Assembly (NCBI RefSeq): GCF_016907385.1
Contig: NZ_JAFBBU010000001.1
Span: forward strand, 1,054,001-1,118,000
Direction: 5' to 3'
Length of the DNA: 64,000 nt
Source of the DNA: Subtercola frigoramans
Lineage (GTDB): Bacteria; Actinomycetota; Actinomycetes; Actinomycetales; Microbacteriaceae
The notes below the pieces were generated by a model. That model worked only from the letters and a program-made list of their open reading frames with translations. It made no database searches and was not told the DNA's origin. Of the stretch, positions 1 through 10,358 are shown in pieces. Position 1 is the first letter of the stretch. Every line of letters starts with the position of its first letter. The translations under genes were made by a program, and so were the position numbers.

Positions 1-43
1 TCCGGTCATCCGGGCGGGGGGCGTCGTCGTGCGCGCGCCCGCT

Positions 44-132
44 GGTTGAGTAGGCACGCTAAGCGCGCCGCATCGAAACCCTCGCATCGCGCATTTGGGT
101 TTCGATACGGCCCCGTAGGCGCCCACTCAATT
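44..132. repeat. Dispersed inverted-repeat element, degenerate copy
   Basis: The left arm GGTTGAGTAGGC (44-55) and a degraded right arm around CCACTCAATT (122-132) enclose an inner inverted pair, CATCGAAACCC (71-81) and GGGTTTCGATAC (97-108). The same two-layer architecture occurs at 16408-16496. It lies downstream of livF, in non-coding sequence. It looks like a REP/BIME-like extragenic palindrome; the family name is inference. Confidence 0.7.
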
Positions 133-144
133 AGCGGCATAGCG

Positions 145-181
145 AAAGGCCCAGCCACCGGATGACCGGGGCTGGGCCTTT
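145..181. terminator. Bidirectional intrinsic terminator downstream of livF
   Basis: A perfect 12-bp stem, AAAGGCCCAGCC (145-156) and GGCTGGGCCTTT (170-181), closes a 13-nt loop. A/T-rich ends on both sides let it work in either direction. It sits 26 bases past the livF stop and probably ends the liv operon. Bases 1-207 hold no supportable gene beyond this hairpin and the repeat. Confidence 0.8.
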
Positions 182-207
182 CTGTGTGTGCACGTGTGGG
201 GCTGGGG

Positions 208-990
208 TCAGATCGCGCCGGCGGCGTTGTGCCCTGTCTCTTCTTCGACGTCCTTGGCCAGGGTACCGAGGTAGAGCTCGATGACTTTGGGGTCGTCGGC
301 GAGCTCGCGGCCGGTGCCCGTGTAGGCATTGCGTCCCTGGTCGAGCACGTAGCCGCGGTCGCAGATCTGCAGGCAGCGGCGAGCGTTCTGCTCGACCATG
401 ATGATCGAGACTCCCGTCTTATTGATGCGACGGGTGCGGATGAACGTCTCGTCCTGGCGAACCGGTGACAGCCCGGCGGAGGGCTCGTCGAGCAGAAGCA
501 CCGACGGGTCCATCATGAGCGCGCGCGCCATGGCGACCGACTGCCGCTCGCCACCGGAGAGTGAACCGGCCCGCTGCGTGCGACGGTCGGCCAGAACCGG
601 AAAGAGGTCGAAGATGGCCTCGAGTCGCTCCTTGAGGAGCTTGGGGCGGAGGAACAGCCCCATCTGCAGGTTCTCCTCGATCGTCAACGACGGGAAGACG
701 TTGTTGTTCTGGGGCACGAACCCCACGCCGGCCTGCACGAGCTTGTTGGCCTTGTGGCCGGTGATGTTCTCGCCCTTCAGCGTCACGCTTCCCGAGCGAA
801 CATTCACCAGGCCGAAGAGGGCTTTGAGCAGGGTCGACTTACCGGCGCCGTTCGGGCCGATGATGCCGATCAGCTCGCCGGGGTAGACGTCGAGATTGCA
901 GCCGTTGAGAATGTTGATGCCCGGCAGGTAACCGGCCACGAGGTCGGTCGCCTGCATCACAGGGACCCGGGTTTCAGTCGTTTCGACCAT
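208..990 (-). CDS. livF: Branched-chain amino acid-type ABC importer, ATPase LivF
   Basis: Cytoplasmic ATP-binding subunit of a LivHMGF-type importer, the second of the two ATPases that drive uptake. Walker A is GPNGAGKST near residue 46, the ABC signature is LSGGERQ, and Walker B is LLLDEPSAGLSP. The length of 260 aa is normal to slightly long for LivF. It is last in the operon livH-livM-livG-livF and starts 2 bases after livG stops. The true substrate could be branched-chain amino acids, urea or a short amide; the ATPase does not decide this and no binding protein is present. The family call is firm, the substrate is not. Confidence 0.93.
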   Translation of the reverse strand: MVETTETRVPVMQATDLVAGYLPGINILNGCNLDVYPGELIGIIGPNGAGKSTLLKALFGLVNVRSGSVTLKGENITGHKANKLVQAGVGFVPQNNNVFPSLTIEENLQMGLFLRPKLLKERLEAIFDLFPVLADRRTQRAGSLSGGERQSVAMARALMMDPSVLLLDEPSAGLSPVRQDETFIRTRRINKTGVSIIMVEQNARRCLQICDRGYVLDQGRNAYTGTGRELADDPKVIELYLGTLAKDVEEETGHNAAGAI

Positions 991-992
991 GA

Positions 993-2033
993 CTAGGCTT
1001 TGCCCTCCGCGCGCTTTGCAACGCTGTCTTCAGCGCTGTCTCCTGCAGCTTCTGCTGCGTCTTCTGCACTGACTTCGGCGGCGAGCTCTTCTGCGACCTC
1101 ATCGGTCAGGAGGGAGTCGTCGCCGAGGTCGGTGTTGTGGTGCGCACCGAGGTAGGCGTCGATGACGGCCGGGTCGTCCATGACGGTGCCAGACGGGCCC
1201 TCTGCCACGACCTTGCCCTCGGCCATCACGACAACCCAGTCGGAGATGTGGCGCACCATGTGCATGTCGTGCTCGACGAAGAGCACGGTCATCCCTTCAT
1301 CGCGTAGCGCCTGGATGTGCCCGAGCAACGATTGTGTCAGGGCCGGGTTGACCCCAGCCATCGGTTCGTCGAGCATGATCATCACCGGGTCGCTCATCAG
1401 GGCACGCGCCATTTCGAGGAGCTTCTTCTGGCCGCCTGAGAGGCTGCCGGCCATGTCGTCACGCTTCTCGAGCAGCTTGAAGCGCGCGAGGAGTTCCTCC
1501 GCCTTGGCCGTGATCTCGGCCTCGCGCTTGGCCCAGAGCGGCTTCACGACGGCGACGAAGAGATTCTCTCCCGGCTGGTCTTTGGCACCGAGCCTCATGT
1601 TCTCGATCACGGTGAGCTTGGAGAGCGCCTTGGTCAGCTGGAAGGTGCGGACCATGCCCATCTTGGCGACCTTGGTGGCGCCGGTGTTGCCGACGTCACG
1701 GCCGTTGAAGGTCGATTTTGCGGCTTCCCCGGCTTTCGGGCCACCGATGAGGCGGGGAGCGGAACTCGGCTTATCGAACCCCGTGATCAGGTTGAAGAAC
1801 GTGGTCTTTCCGGCACCGTTGGGGCCGATGAGGGCGGTGATGATGCCGCGCTGCACCTCGAGGTGCTGCACATCGACCGCGGTCATTCCGCCGAAGCGGC
1901 GAGTGACATGGTCGACGGTGAGGATCGCGTCGGGCTTCGACACGCCGGGAACGGGAGCGACGCCGGCAACGCTGGCCTTCGCCGCAGCACCCGCCTCGGT
2001 GATGTGACTGGTTGTGGGGAGACTACTTGACAT
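993..2033 (-). CDS. livG: Branched-chain amino acid-type ABC importer, ATPase LivG
   Basis: First ATPase subunit of the importer. Walker A is GPNGAGKTT near residue 72, the signature is LSGGQKK, Walker B is IMLDEPMAGVNP, and the H-loop is FVEHDMHMV. At 346 aa it is about 80 residues longer than typical LivG. The excess is a ~35-residue N-terminal lead and an acidic, Ala/Glu-rich C-terminal tail of about 45 residues (DEVAEELAAEVSAEDAAEAA and on), which looks disordered. There is also a short insert rich in Pro, Gly and Ala after the Walker A region. It overlaps the end of livM by 11 bases, which implies translational coupling. Confidence 0.93.
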   Translation of the reverse strand: MSSSLPTTSHITEAGAAAKASVAGVAPVPGVSKPDAILTVDHVTRRFGGMTAVDVQHLEVQRGIITALIGPNGAGKTTFFNLITGFDKPSSAPRLIGGPKAGEAAKSTFNGRDVGNTGATKVAKMGMVRTFQLTKALSKLTVIENMRLGAKDQPGENLFVAVVKPLWAKREAEITAKAEELLARFKLLEKRDDMAGSLSGGQKKLLEMARALMSDPVMIMLDEPMAGVNPALTQSLLGHIQALRDEGMTVLFVEHDMHMVRHISDWVVVMAEGKVVAEGPSGTVMDDPAVIDAYLGAHHNTDLGDDSLLTDEVAEELAAEVSAEDAAEAAGDSAEDSVAKRAEGKA

Positions 2034-3012
2034 CGAAGCTCAGCTCCTTCTTGTTGCCGAGAATACCCTGGGGCCTGAAGATGACGACCAGCATCAGAGT
2101 GATGCCGATGATGATCCAGGCGAACTGTTCGGTCTGCTGGCCGTTCATGATGCTCGACGGCACGAACTGGCCCGCGATCCCTTGTACGAAGAGACGGATC
2201 GCGAAGAACACGATGGCACCGAGCACGGGCCCGAAGACGGTCGCCGCACCACCGAGCAACAGGGCGGTGAAGATGAAGTAGGTCATCGAGCGCCCCATGC
2301 TGTCGGCCTGGAGCGATGCCGGCAGGATGTAGACGATTCCGGCGAGCGCGCCGATCACGCCACCGAGGATGAGCGCCTGCATCTTGTAGCTGTAGACGTT
2401 CTTGCCCAGGCTGCGCACGGCGTCTTCGTCTTCGCGGATTCCGCGGAGTACGCGGCCCCAGGGGCTGCGCATGATCGCCCAGACGAAGAGGCAGAGCAAT
2501 CCGACCACGAACCATGCCGTTGCGATGAACCACCAGCCGTTCGACCCGGTCGCGTCGTAGTTCCACGGACCGAGGTTGACTCGGCCGTCACCGAAGAACG
2601 ACAGATCGGTGAACGGACTCCGGTATTCGTTGCCGGTGATGCCGTTCGACCCGCCGGTGATGTTGGTGAGAAGCGACGATCGCCCGATCATCCGCACGAT
2701 TTCAGCGGCCGACAGCGTGACGATGGCGAGATAGTCGCCCCGGAGCTTGAGGGTCGGAATGCCGAGGATCAGCGCGAAGATCAGCGCAGCCACGAGTGCG
2801 ATGATCACCGCGAGGATGATCGGCAGCCCGGCGATGATGGAGATCGCGAAGCCGTAGGCGCCGATCAGCATGAATCCGGCCTGGCCGAAGTTGAGCAGAC
2901 CGGTGTAACCGAAGTGGATGTTGAGCCCGATGGCTGCGATGGCGAGTGCGGCGGTCTGCGGGGAGATCGCCGAGTTCAGGATGGCGTTCAGCGTTTGGAG
3001 TAGTTGATCCAT
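2023..3012 (-). CDS. livM: Branched-chain amino acid-type ABC importer, permease LivM
   Basis: Integral membrane permease subunit, 329 aa with about eight to nine hydrophobic segments. It shows the family signatures GYTGLLNFGQAGFMLIGAYG near residues 35-54 and the EAA-like loop around RGIREDEDAVRSLGKNV (about residue 195), where the ATPases dock. It lies 13 bases downstream of livH and overlaps livG. Length and composition are ordinary for LivM; it pairs with LivH to form the transmembrane pore. Confidence 0.93.
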   Translation of the reverse strand: MDQLLQTLNAILNSAISPQTAALAIAAIGLNIHFGYTGLLNFGQAGFMLIGAYGFAISIIAGLPIILAVIIALVAALIFALILGIPTLKLRGDYLAIVTLSAAEIVRMIGRSSLLTNITGGSNGITGNEYRSPFTDLSFFGDGRVNLGPWNYDATGSNGWWFIATAWFVVGLLCLFVWAIMRSPWGRVLRGIREDEDAVRSLGKNVYSYKMQALILGGVIGALAGIVYILPASLQADSMGRSMTYFIFTALLLGGAATVFGPVLGAIVFFAIRLFVQGIAGQFVPSSIMNGQQTEQFAWIIIGITLMLVVIFRPQGILGNKKELSFDVK

Positions 3013-3025
3013 GAGTTCAGCCCTT

Positions 3026-4444
3026 CTAACCGATGCGCTCTCGGCGCCCGAAGATACCCTGCGGTCTGACCAGAAGAACCAGGATCAGGATGACGAGTGC
3101 CGTGGCGTACTTGAAGTCGCCCGGCAGCACGAGGTTGGTCAGTTCTACGACGAGGCCGATGATCATGGCACCGGCGAGCGCGCCGAATGCGGTACCGAGG
3201 CCGCCGAGGGTGATCGCCGCGAACATGAGCAGCAGCAGCTGGAGCCCCGTCTGCCAGTTGACGCCGTTGAGCACGAGGCCGAGCAGGACGCCGGAGAGGC
3301 CGGCGAGGGCGGTTGCGCTGGTCCAGACGAGCCGGATGATGCGGTCGACATCGATACCGGAGGCCGCCGCAAGCGAGGGGTTGTCAGAAACAGCCCTGGT
3401 TGCCCGGCCGATGCGTGTCTTGACGAGCACGAAGCCGACCAGCGCAATGACGACGACGGCGATGCCCATCGCCACGAGCGACTGGGCCGAGAGAGTGACC
3501 GGGCCGAGGTCTACAGTGACGGGGTTCGCCTGGTCGATGCGCACGGTGGAGGCACCGAGGAAGTACTGGAACAGGTACTGGAGCGCAATCGAGAGACCGA
3601 TCGTGACGATCATCAACTGGGTGGTTCCGAGCCCGCGGCGCCTCAGGGGTTTCCAGATCAGGGCATCCTGGAAGTACCCTGTCGCCGCACAGATGACGAC
3701 AGAGATGATCGCCGCGAGAATGAGGTTGAGCCCGAGCACGTTGGCGAAGAGATACGCAAGCAGGCCGCCGAGTGTGACCTGCTCACCGTGTGCGAAGTTC
3801 GACAGCCCGGTCGTGCCGAAGATCAGTGACAGGCCCACTGCAGCCAGGGCGAGCAGCAACCCGAGCCGGATGCCCGAGACGAACTGTTGCAGGAATCGCT
3901 CGAACGAGACGCCCGTACCGGTGTCGGTGGTCGGAGTCTGCGTCGTCGTGCCGTCGGCAGCGGTCGTGCCGCCGACGATCTTGAAGACGTAACCGACGTT
4001 CTTGTTGAGAGCACCGTTGACAGTGGCTGGGTTCTTGGCTGCAGAGTCGAGCACGGCGCCGTCGGGAATCGAGGTGGTGTCGACGGTGATCGTGTAGGGG
4101 CCGGCGACTGTGATCGCCTGGCTCCACTTGCCATCGTCGCCCGTCGCCACCGTGGTGTCGAGGTCGCCGCCCTTGATGCCGATCTTGATGCCGACGGCCG
4201 GGTCGCCGTTCGGTAGCTTGATGGTGCCCTGCAGACACCCGGTCGTTGCATTCGACACACAGGCGGCTGTTGCTGCCGGCGTCGCCGCCAGCGCGGGCAC
4301 TGCGCCCAGGCCGACCATGGTGATCACAGCGGTGATCGCCAGCATGAGCATTGCCGCGAGTCGCCAGAAGCCCACGCGGTTCTCGGCCCGGTGTGGGTTT
4401 GGTCTCTGCGGCACTGTGCTCTGCAGCACTGTGAGTGTCGTCAA
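3026..4444 (-). CDS. livH: LivH permease with extra N-terminal extracytoplasmic domain
   Basis: Permease subunit, 472 aa against about 290-310 for a plain LivH. Residues 28-52 form a signal/anchor-like hydrophobic stretch. Residues about 55-150 form a beta-rich domain resembling carboxypeptidase-regulatory/Ig-like folds (GTIKLPNGDPAVGIKIGIKG, then GPYTITVDTTSIPDGAVL), followed by a Thr-rich linker. The LivH domain starts at about residue 175 (RFLQQFVSGIRLGLLLALAA, then GLSNFAHGEQVTLGG). The start is TTG, supported by a GGAGGAAT Shine-Dalgarno 5-6 bases upstream. It is first gene of the operon. UrtB-type urea permeases also carry N-terminal extensions, so urea transport is possible. Confidence 0.9.
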   Translation of the reverse strand: MTTLTVLQSTVPQRPNPHRAENRVGFWRLAAMLMLAITAVITMVGLGAVPALAATPAATAACVSNATTGCLQGTIKLPNGDPAVGIKIGIKGGDLDTTVATGDDGKWSQAITVAGPYTITVDTTSIPDGAVLDSAAKNPATVNGALNKNVGYVFKIVGGTTAADGTTTQTPTTDTGTGVSFERFLQQFVSGIRLGLLLALAAVGLSLIFGTTGLSNFAHGEQVTLGGLLAYLFANVLGLNLILAAIISVVICAATGYFQDALIWKPLRRRGLGTTQLMIVTIGLSIALQYLFQYFLGASTVRIDQANPVTVDLGPVTLSAQSLVAMGIAVVVIALVGFVLVKTRIGRATRAVSDNPSLAAASGIDVDRIIRLVWTSATALAGLSGVLLGLVLNGVNWQTGLQLLLLMFAAITLGGLGTAFGALAGAMIIGLVVELTNLVLPGDFKYATALVILILVLLVRPQGIFGRRERIG

Positions 4445-6191
<1,747 letters not shown>

Positions 6192-6261
6192 GCAGTAGTT
6201 GCAGTGCGCCGCGCTCGGGGCGGACGGCCCGTTCAGGGGCGCCCGGTGCGCTCGCTTACCG

Positions 6262-6284
6262 CCGCTGACCATGTCAGTCAGCGG
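6262..6284. terminator. Hairpin between guaB and guaB3
   Basis: An 8-bp perfect stem, CCGCTGAC (6262-6269) and GTCAGCGG (6277-6284), has a 7-nt loop. It lacks a U-run, so it may be a weak terminator of guaB or a regulatory palindrome for guaB3, whose promoter follows about 20 bases later. Confidence 0.4.
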
Positions 6285-6304
6285 GTGGTTCTGAACCCGC
6301 CCGG

Positions 6305-6310
6305 TAGACT
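6305..6310 (+). promoter_or_regulatory. -10 element of leaderless guaB3
   Basis: TAGACT ends six bases before the GTG at 6317, so transcription should begin on or next to the start codon. No Shine-Dalgarno sequence is present, which fits a leaderless mRNA. Confidence 0.6.
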
Positions 6311-6316
6311 GTCGGG

Positions 6317-7441
6317 GTGAGTATGGAAAGAGAAATCGGCCGGTCAAAACGAGGCCGCAGGGTCTACGCCTTCGACGACATCGCGGTGGTACCGTCCCGG
6401 CGAACCCGTGACCCGCAGGATGTGTCGATCGGCTGGTCGATCGACGCCTACCATTTCGACATCCCCGTCATGGCAGCGCCCATGGACTCCGTCGTATCGC
6501 CTGTCACCGCCATCGCCATGGGCAAGCTCGGCGGCCTCGGTGTACTCGACCTCGAAGGCCTGTGGACGAGGTATGAGAACCCTGAGCCACTCCTCGAGGA
6601 GATCCGGTCCCTCGATGCGGCAGGCGCAACGGTGCGGATGCAGCAGATCTACGCCGAACCGATCAAGCCGGAGCTCGTCACGGCGAGACTCGCTGAGATC
6701 CGGGCATCCGGTGTCACTGTCGCCGGCGCCCTGTCGCCGCAGCGCACCCAGGAGCTCTACGAGACCGTCGTGGCGGCGGGAGTCGACCTCTTCTTCATCA
6801 GGGGCACCACCGTCTCGGCCGAACACGTCTCGAAGTCCGTACAGCCCCTCAACCTCAAGAAGTTCATCTACGAGCTCGATGTTCCCGTGATCGTGGGCGG
6901 GGCGGCGACCTACACCGCGGCCCTGCACCTCATGCGCACCGGCGCAGCTGGCGTGCTCGTCGGCTTCGGTGGGGGAGCAGCGTCGACCACGCGGGCCACC
7001 CTCGGGATTCACGCGCCGATGGCTACGGCCGTCGCCGATGTTGCCGGCGCCCGGCGCGACTACCTCGACGAGTCTGGCGGGCGCTACGTCCACGTGATCG
7101 CAGACGGCGGTCTCGGCACCTCGGGAGACATCGTCAAGGCCATCTCGGTCGGCGCCGATGCTGTGATGCTGGGCAGTGCCCTGGCGCGGGCGACGGATGC
7201 TCCGGGAGGCGGGTATCACTGGGGGCCAGAGGCGCACCACGCGCAGCTCCCGCGGGGCAACCGTGTGCACGTCGGCAGCGTCGCGCCGCTGGATCAGATC
7301 CTGTTCGGGCCGTCGCCGGTGGCCGATGGAACGGCCAATCTCATGGGTGCACTGAAGCGATCGATGGCGACAACGGGGTACTCCGACCTCAAGGAGTTCC
7401 AGCGCATCGAAGTGGTCGTGTCGCCGTACTCGTCGCGCTGA
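6317..7441 (+). CDS. guaB3: GuaB3-family IMP dehydrogenase-related protein
   Basis: 374 aa, an IMPDH-fold (beta/alpha)8 barrel without the CBS domains seen in guaB. It keeps the N-terminal AFDDIAVVPSRRTRDPQDV and APMDSVVSP motifs (substrate loop), and GADAVMLGSALARA near residue 280. The stretch equivalent to the IMPDH Cys loop is altered, reading GFGGGAASTTRATLG instead of GPGSICTTR, so the classical catalytic Cys is absent. Actinobacteria commonly carry this paralogue near guaB and guaA; its reaction is less well defined than that of GuaB. The GTG at 6317 fits the leaderless promoter; ATG 6323 is an alternative. Confidence 0.9.
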   Translation: MSMEREIGRSKRGRRVYAFDDIAVVPSRRTRDPQDVSIGWSIDAYHFDIPVMAAPMDSVVSPVTAIAMGKLGGLGVLDLEGLWTRYENPEPLLEEIRSLDAAGATVRMQQIYAEPIKPELVTARLAEIRASGVTVAGALSPQRTQELYETVVAAGVDLFFIRGTTVSAEHVSKSVQPLNLKKFIYELDVPVIVGGAATYTAALHLMRTGAAGVLVGFGGGAASTTRATLGIHAPMATAVADVAGARRDYLDESGGRYVHVIADGGLGTSGDIVKAISVGADAVMLGSALARATDAPGGGYHWGPEAHHAQLPRGNRVHVGSVAPLDQILFGPSPVADGTANLMGALKRSMATTGYSDLKEFQRIEVVVSPYSSR

Positions 7442-7467
7442 GCCGCCTCGCCGAAATTCGCCGCGGT

Positions 7468-7473
7468 TAGACT
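7468..7473 (+). promoter_or_regulatory. -10 element for the antiporter operon
   Basis: TAGACT lies in GGTTAGACTGG and predicts a transcript start near 7480 with a ~42-nt leader carrying the AGGGAGA ribosome-binding site of the gene at 7522. Confidence 0.5.
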
Positions 7474-7521
7474 GGTACCTGCGAATTATGCGAAACGCGA
7501 GTGAAGTCAGGGAGATCAACA

Positions 7522-8052
7522 ATGGTTGACGTACGTCGGGTCAAACTTCCGGGAGTTGGTGTGCTCCATACTTTCGTGACCGACGACGGGGGCAAGGTGG
7601 GCGTGATCGCCCACCGTTCCGGCCACAGCGACCTCATAACCTTCCAAGACGAAGAAGACGGCGCCGAATCCACCAAGGTCTCGCTCCGCCTGAGCGAAGA
7701 CGAAGCCCGTACGCTGGCAGAACTCCTCGGCGGAACCCAGATCACCGAGTCGCTGACTGCTCTCGACCAGATTCCTGGCCTCAGTATCGACTGGTTCACC
7801 GTCGACTATGAAGACCACATTGCCGGGCAGGAGCTCGGAGACCCGGCCGACCGGGGTGTGGTCGGTGTCACGGTCGTAGCAGTGGTTCGTGGCGAGTCTG
7901 CCAACCCTGCACCTGCGTCGGACTTCAAGGTCTTTCCCGGTGACACCCTCGTCGTGGCAGGCTCGCCGGAAAAGGTGGCGAAGGTCTTCAACTTCTTCCG
8001 TACCGGCCAGTACAAGGCCAAGAGCGCCGTCGACGCGCCGCCTGGAGGCTAA
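7522..8052 (+). CDS. Cation:proton antiporter regulatory subunit (TrkA-C domain)
   Basis: 176 aa, cytoplasmic. The C-terminal half (about residues 90-165) is a TrkA-C/RCK-C ligand-binding domain, with HIAGQELGDPADRGVVGVTV and FPGDTLVVAGSPEKVAKVFN. In the KhtTU-type K+/H+ antiporters such a soluble subunit gates the membrane partner. The partner starts 3 bases downstream, so the pair should form one efflux system. I chose ATG 7522 for its AGGGAGA ribosome-binding site; an in-frame GTG at 7501 is less likely. The ligand (nucleotide, pH or another cue) cannot be read from sequence. Confidence 0.88.
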   Translation: MVDVRRVKLPGVGVLHTFVTDDGGKVGVIAHRSGHSDLITFQDEEDGAESTKVSLRLSEDEARTLAELLGGTQITESLTALDQIPGLSIDWFTVDYEDHIAGQELGDPADRGVVGVTVVAVVRGESANPAPASDFKVFPGDTLVVAGSPEKVAKVFNFFRTGQYKAKSAVDAPPGG

Positions 8053-8055
8053 GCG

Positions 8056-9540
8056 ATGCAGATCGCGATCGCAGCCACGCAGGCAGGCGACACGACACAC
8101 CTCGGCGGTGACCTTCTCGTCCTCGGGATTCTCTTCGTCATCGCCTACATCCTCGGCCGTCTCGGCAAGGCAGTGGGCCTGCCTGCGATCCCGATCTACA
8201 TGGTCGTCGGTCTGTTGGCGAGCCCGAACTTCCACATCTTCCCGCTCGACTTCATCCACAACGACTACATCGCCCTGATCGCCGTCTTCGGGCTGATCAT
8301 GCTGCTGTTCAGCCTGGGCCTGGAGTTCGACCAGGACGAGTTCTTCGGCAATGCGGGCAAGCTCATCATCTCCGGTGGGTCGTATATCGCGTTCAACATG
8401 ATTGCCGGTTTTGCGTTCGGCTTCCTTGTGGGCTGGGGAACCAGGGAGGCACTGGTCATCGCCGGCATCACTGCCACCTCCTCCAGCGCGATCGTGACCA
8501 AGCTCCTGATCGAGCTCAACCGGCTGGCGAATCCAGAGACACCGATGATCCTGGGCGTCACGGTTGTCGAAGACATCTTCATCGCCATCTACCTGGCCAT
8601 CGTCTCGGTTGTCCTGAGCGGTGAGACGGCCATCTGGCCGGTGGTGGCGAAGCTCGGCATAGCGTTCCTCTTCCTGGTGGTGATGTTCGCACTGGCCCGG
8701 TTCGGTGGCAAGTGGGTCTCGAGGCTCTTCCGCACCAAAGACGACGAACTCTTCACCATCCTGTTCTTCGGGCTGGCAATCATGTTCGGAGGGCTCGGCG
8801 AGATCCTCGGCGTCACCGACGCGATCGGTGCGTTCCTCATCGGCCTGGTGCTCGGCGCGAGCCGCTACCGCAACAAGATCGAGCACATCGCCATTCCGCT
8901 CCGCGATGTCTTCGGCGCGTTCTTCTTCCTGAATTTCGGGCTCGGCCTGAACCCCGCCCAGTTTCCGGAGGTCATCTGGCCGGTGCTGGGTGCCGTCGTC
9001 ATGACGATGATCCTGAACATCGTGGCCGGCCAATTCGTGGCCAGGCTCAACGGGCTCGGTGTTCAAGCGGGAATCAACGCCACGGTCATCCTGCAGAACC
9101 GCGGTGAATTCGCTCTCATTCTTGCAACTCTTGCCCTTGCCGCCGGCCTCGACGAGAGGATCCAGGCCTTTGCCGGCCTTTACGTGCTCGTGATGGCTGT
9201 CGCCGGGCCGATTCTGGCCGCCAATTCAGAGAAGATCGGCGGTGCACTGCTTCAGACGAAGAAGAAGAAACGTGCTTCGCAGAATCTCGGTGCGGCAGAG
9301 GGGGCGAATCGCTCGCGCATCGTTGACCCCATGATCCTCGAGCAGATCGCGCTCGTCGAGGCGGCGACCGCGACGCTCGAGCCGGGCGAGAACCCAGCTA
9401 CCAGGGCGTATGTTGATCGGGTCGTCGAGCAGGCGAGCAACCAATCCGATCTGCAGGGCAGAGCCGATCATCCCGACCGGCCCTCTGGCTCACGCCCACC
9501 GGCCCGCGGGTCCAGGCCCGAGAAAGACGACGAGTATTGA
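8056..9540 (+). CDS. CPA2-family cation:proton antiporter (KefB/KhtU-like)
   Basis: 494-aa membrane protein with about 12 hydrophobic segments in the first 390 residues, typical of monovalent cation:H+ antiporters (GITATSSSAIVTKLLIE near residue 140; GVTDAIGAFLIGLVLGAS near 255; GEFALILATLALAAG near 350). It probably exports K+ in exchange for H+. There is no C-terminal TrkA-N domain; the last ~90 residues are charged, cytoplasmic and low complexity. Regulation is probably supplied in trans by the TrkA-C protein encoded just upstream. It overlaps the SURF1 gene by 4 bases. Confidence 0.9.
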   Translation: MQIAIAATQAGDTTHLGGDLLVLGILFVIAYILGRLGKAVGLPAIPIYMVVGLLASPNFHIFPLDFIHNDYIALIAVFGLIMLLFSLGLEFDQDEFFGNAGKLIISGGSYIAFNMIAGFAFGFLVGWGTREALVIAGITATSSSAIVTKLLIELNRLANPETPMILGVTVVEDIFIAIYLAIVSVVLSGETAIWPVVAKLGIAFLFLVVMFALARFGGKWVSRLFRTKDDELFTILFFGLAIMFGGLGEILGVTDAIGAFLIGLVLGASRYRNKIEHIAIPLRDVFGAFFFLNFGLGLNPAQFPEVIWPVLGAVVMTMILNIVAGQFVARLNGLGVQAGINATVILQNRGEFALILATLALAAGLDERIQAFAGLYVLVMAVAGPILAANSEKIGGALLQTKKKKRASQNLGAAEGANRSRIVDPMILEQIALVEAATATLEPGENPATRAYVDRVVEQASNQSDLQGRADHPDRPSGSRPPARGSRPEKDDEY

Positions 9541-10355
9541 CCATCTTCAGCGTCATGCGAAGGCCGAAGTGGATTCGCGCCCTCGTCTACGCCCTGCTGC
9601 TCGCCGCAGTGTTCGCGCTTCTCGGCCAATGGCAGCTCGGCCGGGCCGTCACCTCGAGCGGGCCTGACCCGCGGGCGACGACGGAGACCGTGACCCCGCT
9701 CACCCAGGTGGCCACAGCAGGCCAGCCGGTCTTCGAGGCGCAGGATGGCCAGATGGTCTCGGTGACGGGCTCGTTGGTCGCGCCCGATTTCGGCATCGTC
9801 TCATCGAGGGTGAACGGCGGTGTCCAGGGGTACTGGGTCGTGGGCCGGTTCGACCTCAGCGAGTCGCAGGTGGGCACTCTCACGAGCGTTGCTGTGGCAC
9901 TCGGATGGTCGGCAGACCGATCCCGGGCCGAATCCGTCGCCGCGGGGCTCAACTCCACTCCGACCTTCGCGCCGCAGCAACTCGTCGGGCGCTATGTCGG
10001 CACGGACGGCCCCGACGTCACGGCTGCACAGGGCAAGACGGCAGCGGACTTCGTTCCGTCGACGATGGCGGTCTCCTCACTCATCAACCAGTGGAGCGGC
10101 TTCCCGGAGACGGCGAGCGTCTTCGGTGGATACGTCGTGGCCCAGACCCCCGTCGACTCGCTCGCCGCGATCGACTCACCCGTGCCCGTGCGCACCACTG
10201 AGATCAACTGGCTGAACATCTTCTACGCGATCGAGTGGGTCATCTTCGCCGCCTTCGCGATCTTCTTCTGGTACCGCCTGGTGAAAGACGCGTGGGAGCG
10301 AGAACTCGAAGAGGCTGAACTCGAAAACCAGTCTGAACTCGAAAGGTACAATTAG
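9537..10355 (+). CDS. SURF1-family cytochrome oxidase biogenesis protein
   Basis: 272 aa with one N-terminal (about 13-30, LVYALLLAAVFALLGQWQLG) and one C-terminal transmembrane segment (about 225-243), flanking a large extracytoplasmic domain: the two-TM layout of SURF1 proteins, which help heme insertion in cytochrome c oxidase. The motif WQLGRA near residue 26 and the WLNIFYAIEW stretch before the second helix fit. The start codon is TTG overlapping the antiporter stop (TTGA); ATG 9555 is an alternative. The very C-terminus is Glu-rich. No oxidase genes are nearby. Confidence 0.85.
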   Translation: MTIFSVMRRPKWIRALVYALLLAAVFALLGQWQLGRAVTSSGPDPRATTETVTPLTQVATAGQPVFEAQDGQMVSVTGSLVAPDFGIVSSRVNGGVQGYWVVGRFDLSESQVGTLTSVAVALGWSADRSRAESVAAGLNSTPTFAPQQLVGRYVGTDGPDVTAAQGKTAADFVPSTMAVSSLINQWSGFPETASVFGGYVVAQTPVDSLAAIDSPVPVRTTEINWLNIFYAIEWVIFAAFAIFFWYRLVKDAWERELEEAELENQSELERYN

Positions 10356-10358
10356 CCC

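Noticed and set aside
2014..3003. Long open frames antisense to the liv permeases
   Set aside because: They mirror livM codon bias, are rich in Asp/Arg/Glu repeats with no recognisable domain, and lack ribosome-binding sites.
7516..9066. 516-codon minus-strand frame opposite the antiporter genes
   Set aside because: Low-complexity acidic and Gln-rich sequence typical of an antisense shadow; the plus-strand antiporter is clearly coding.
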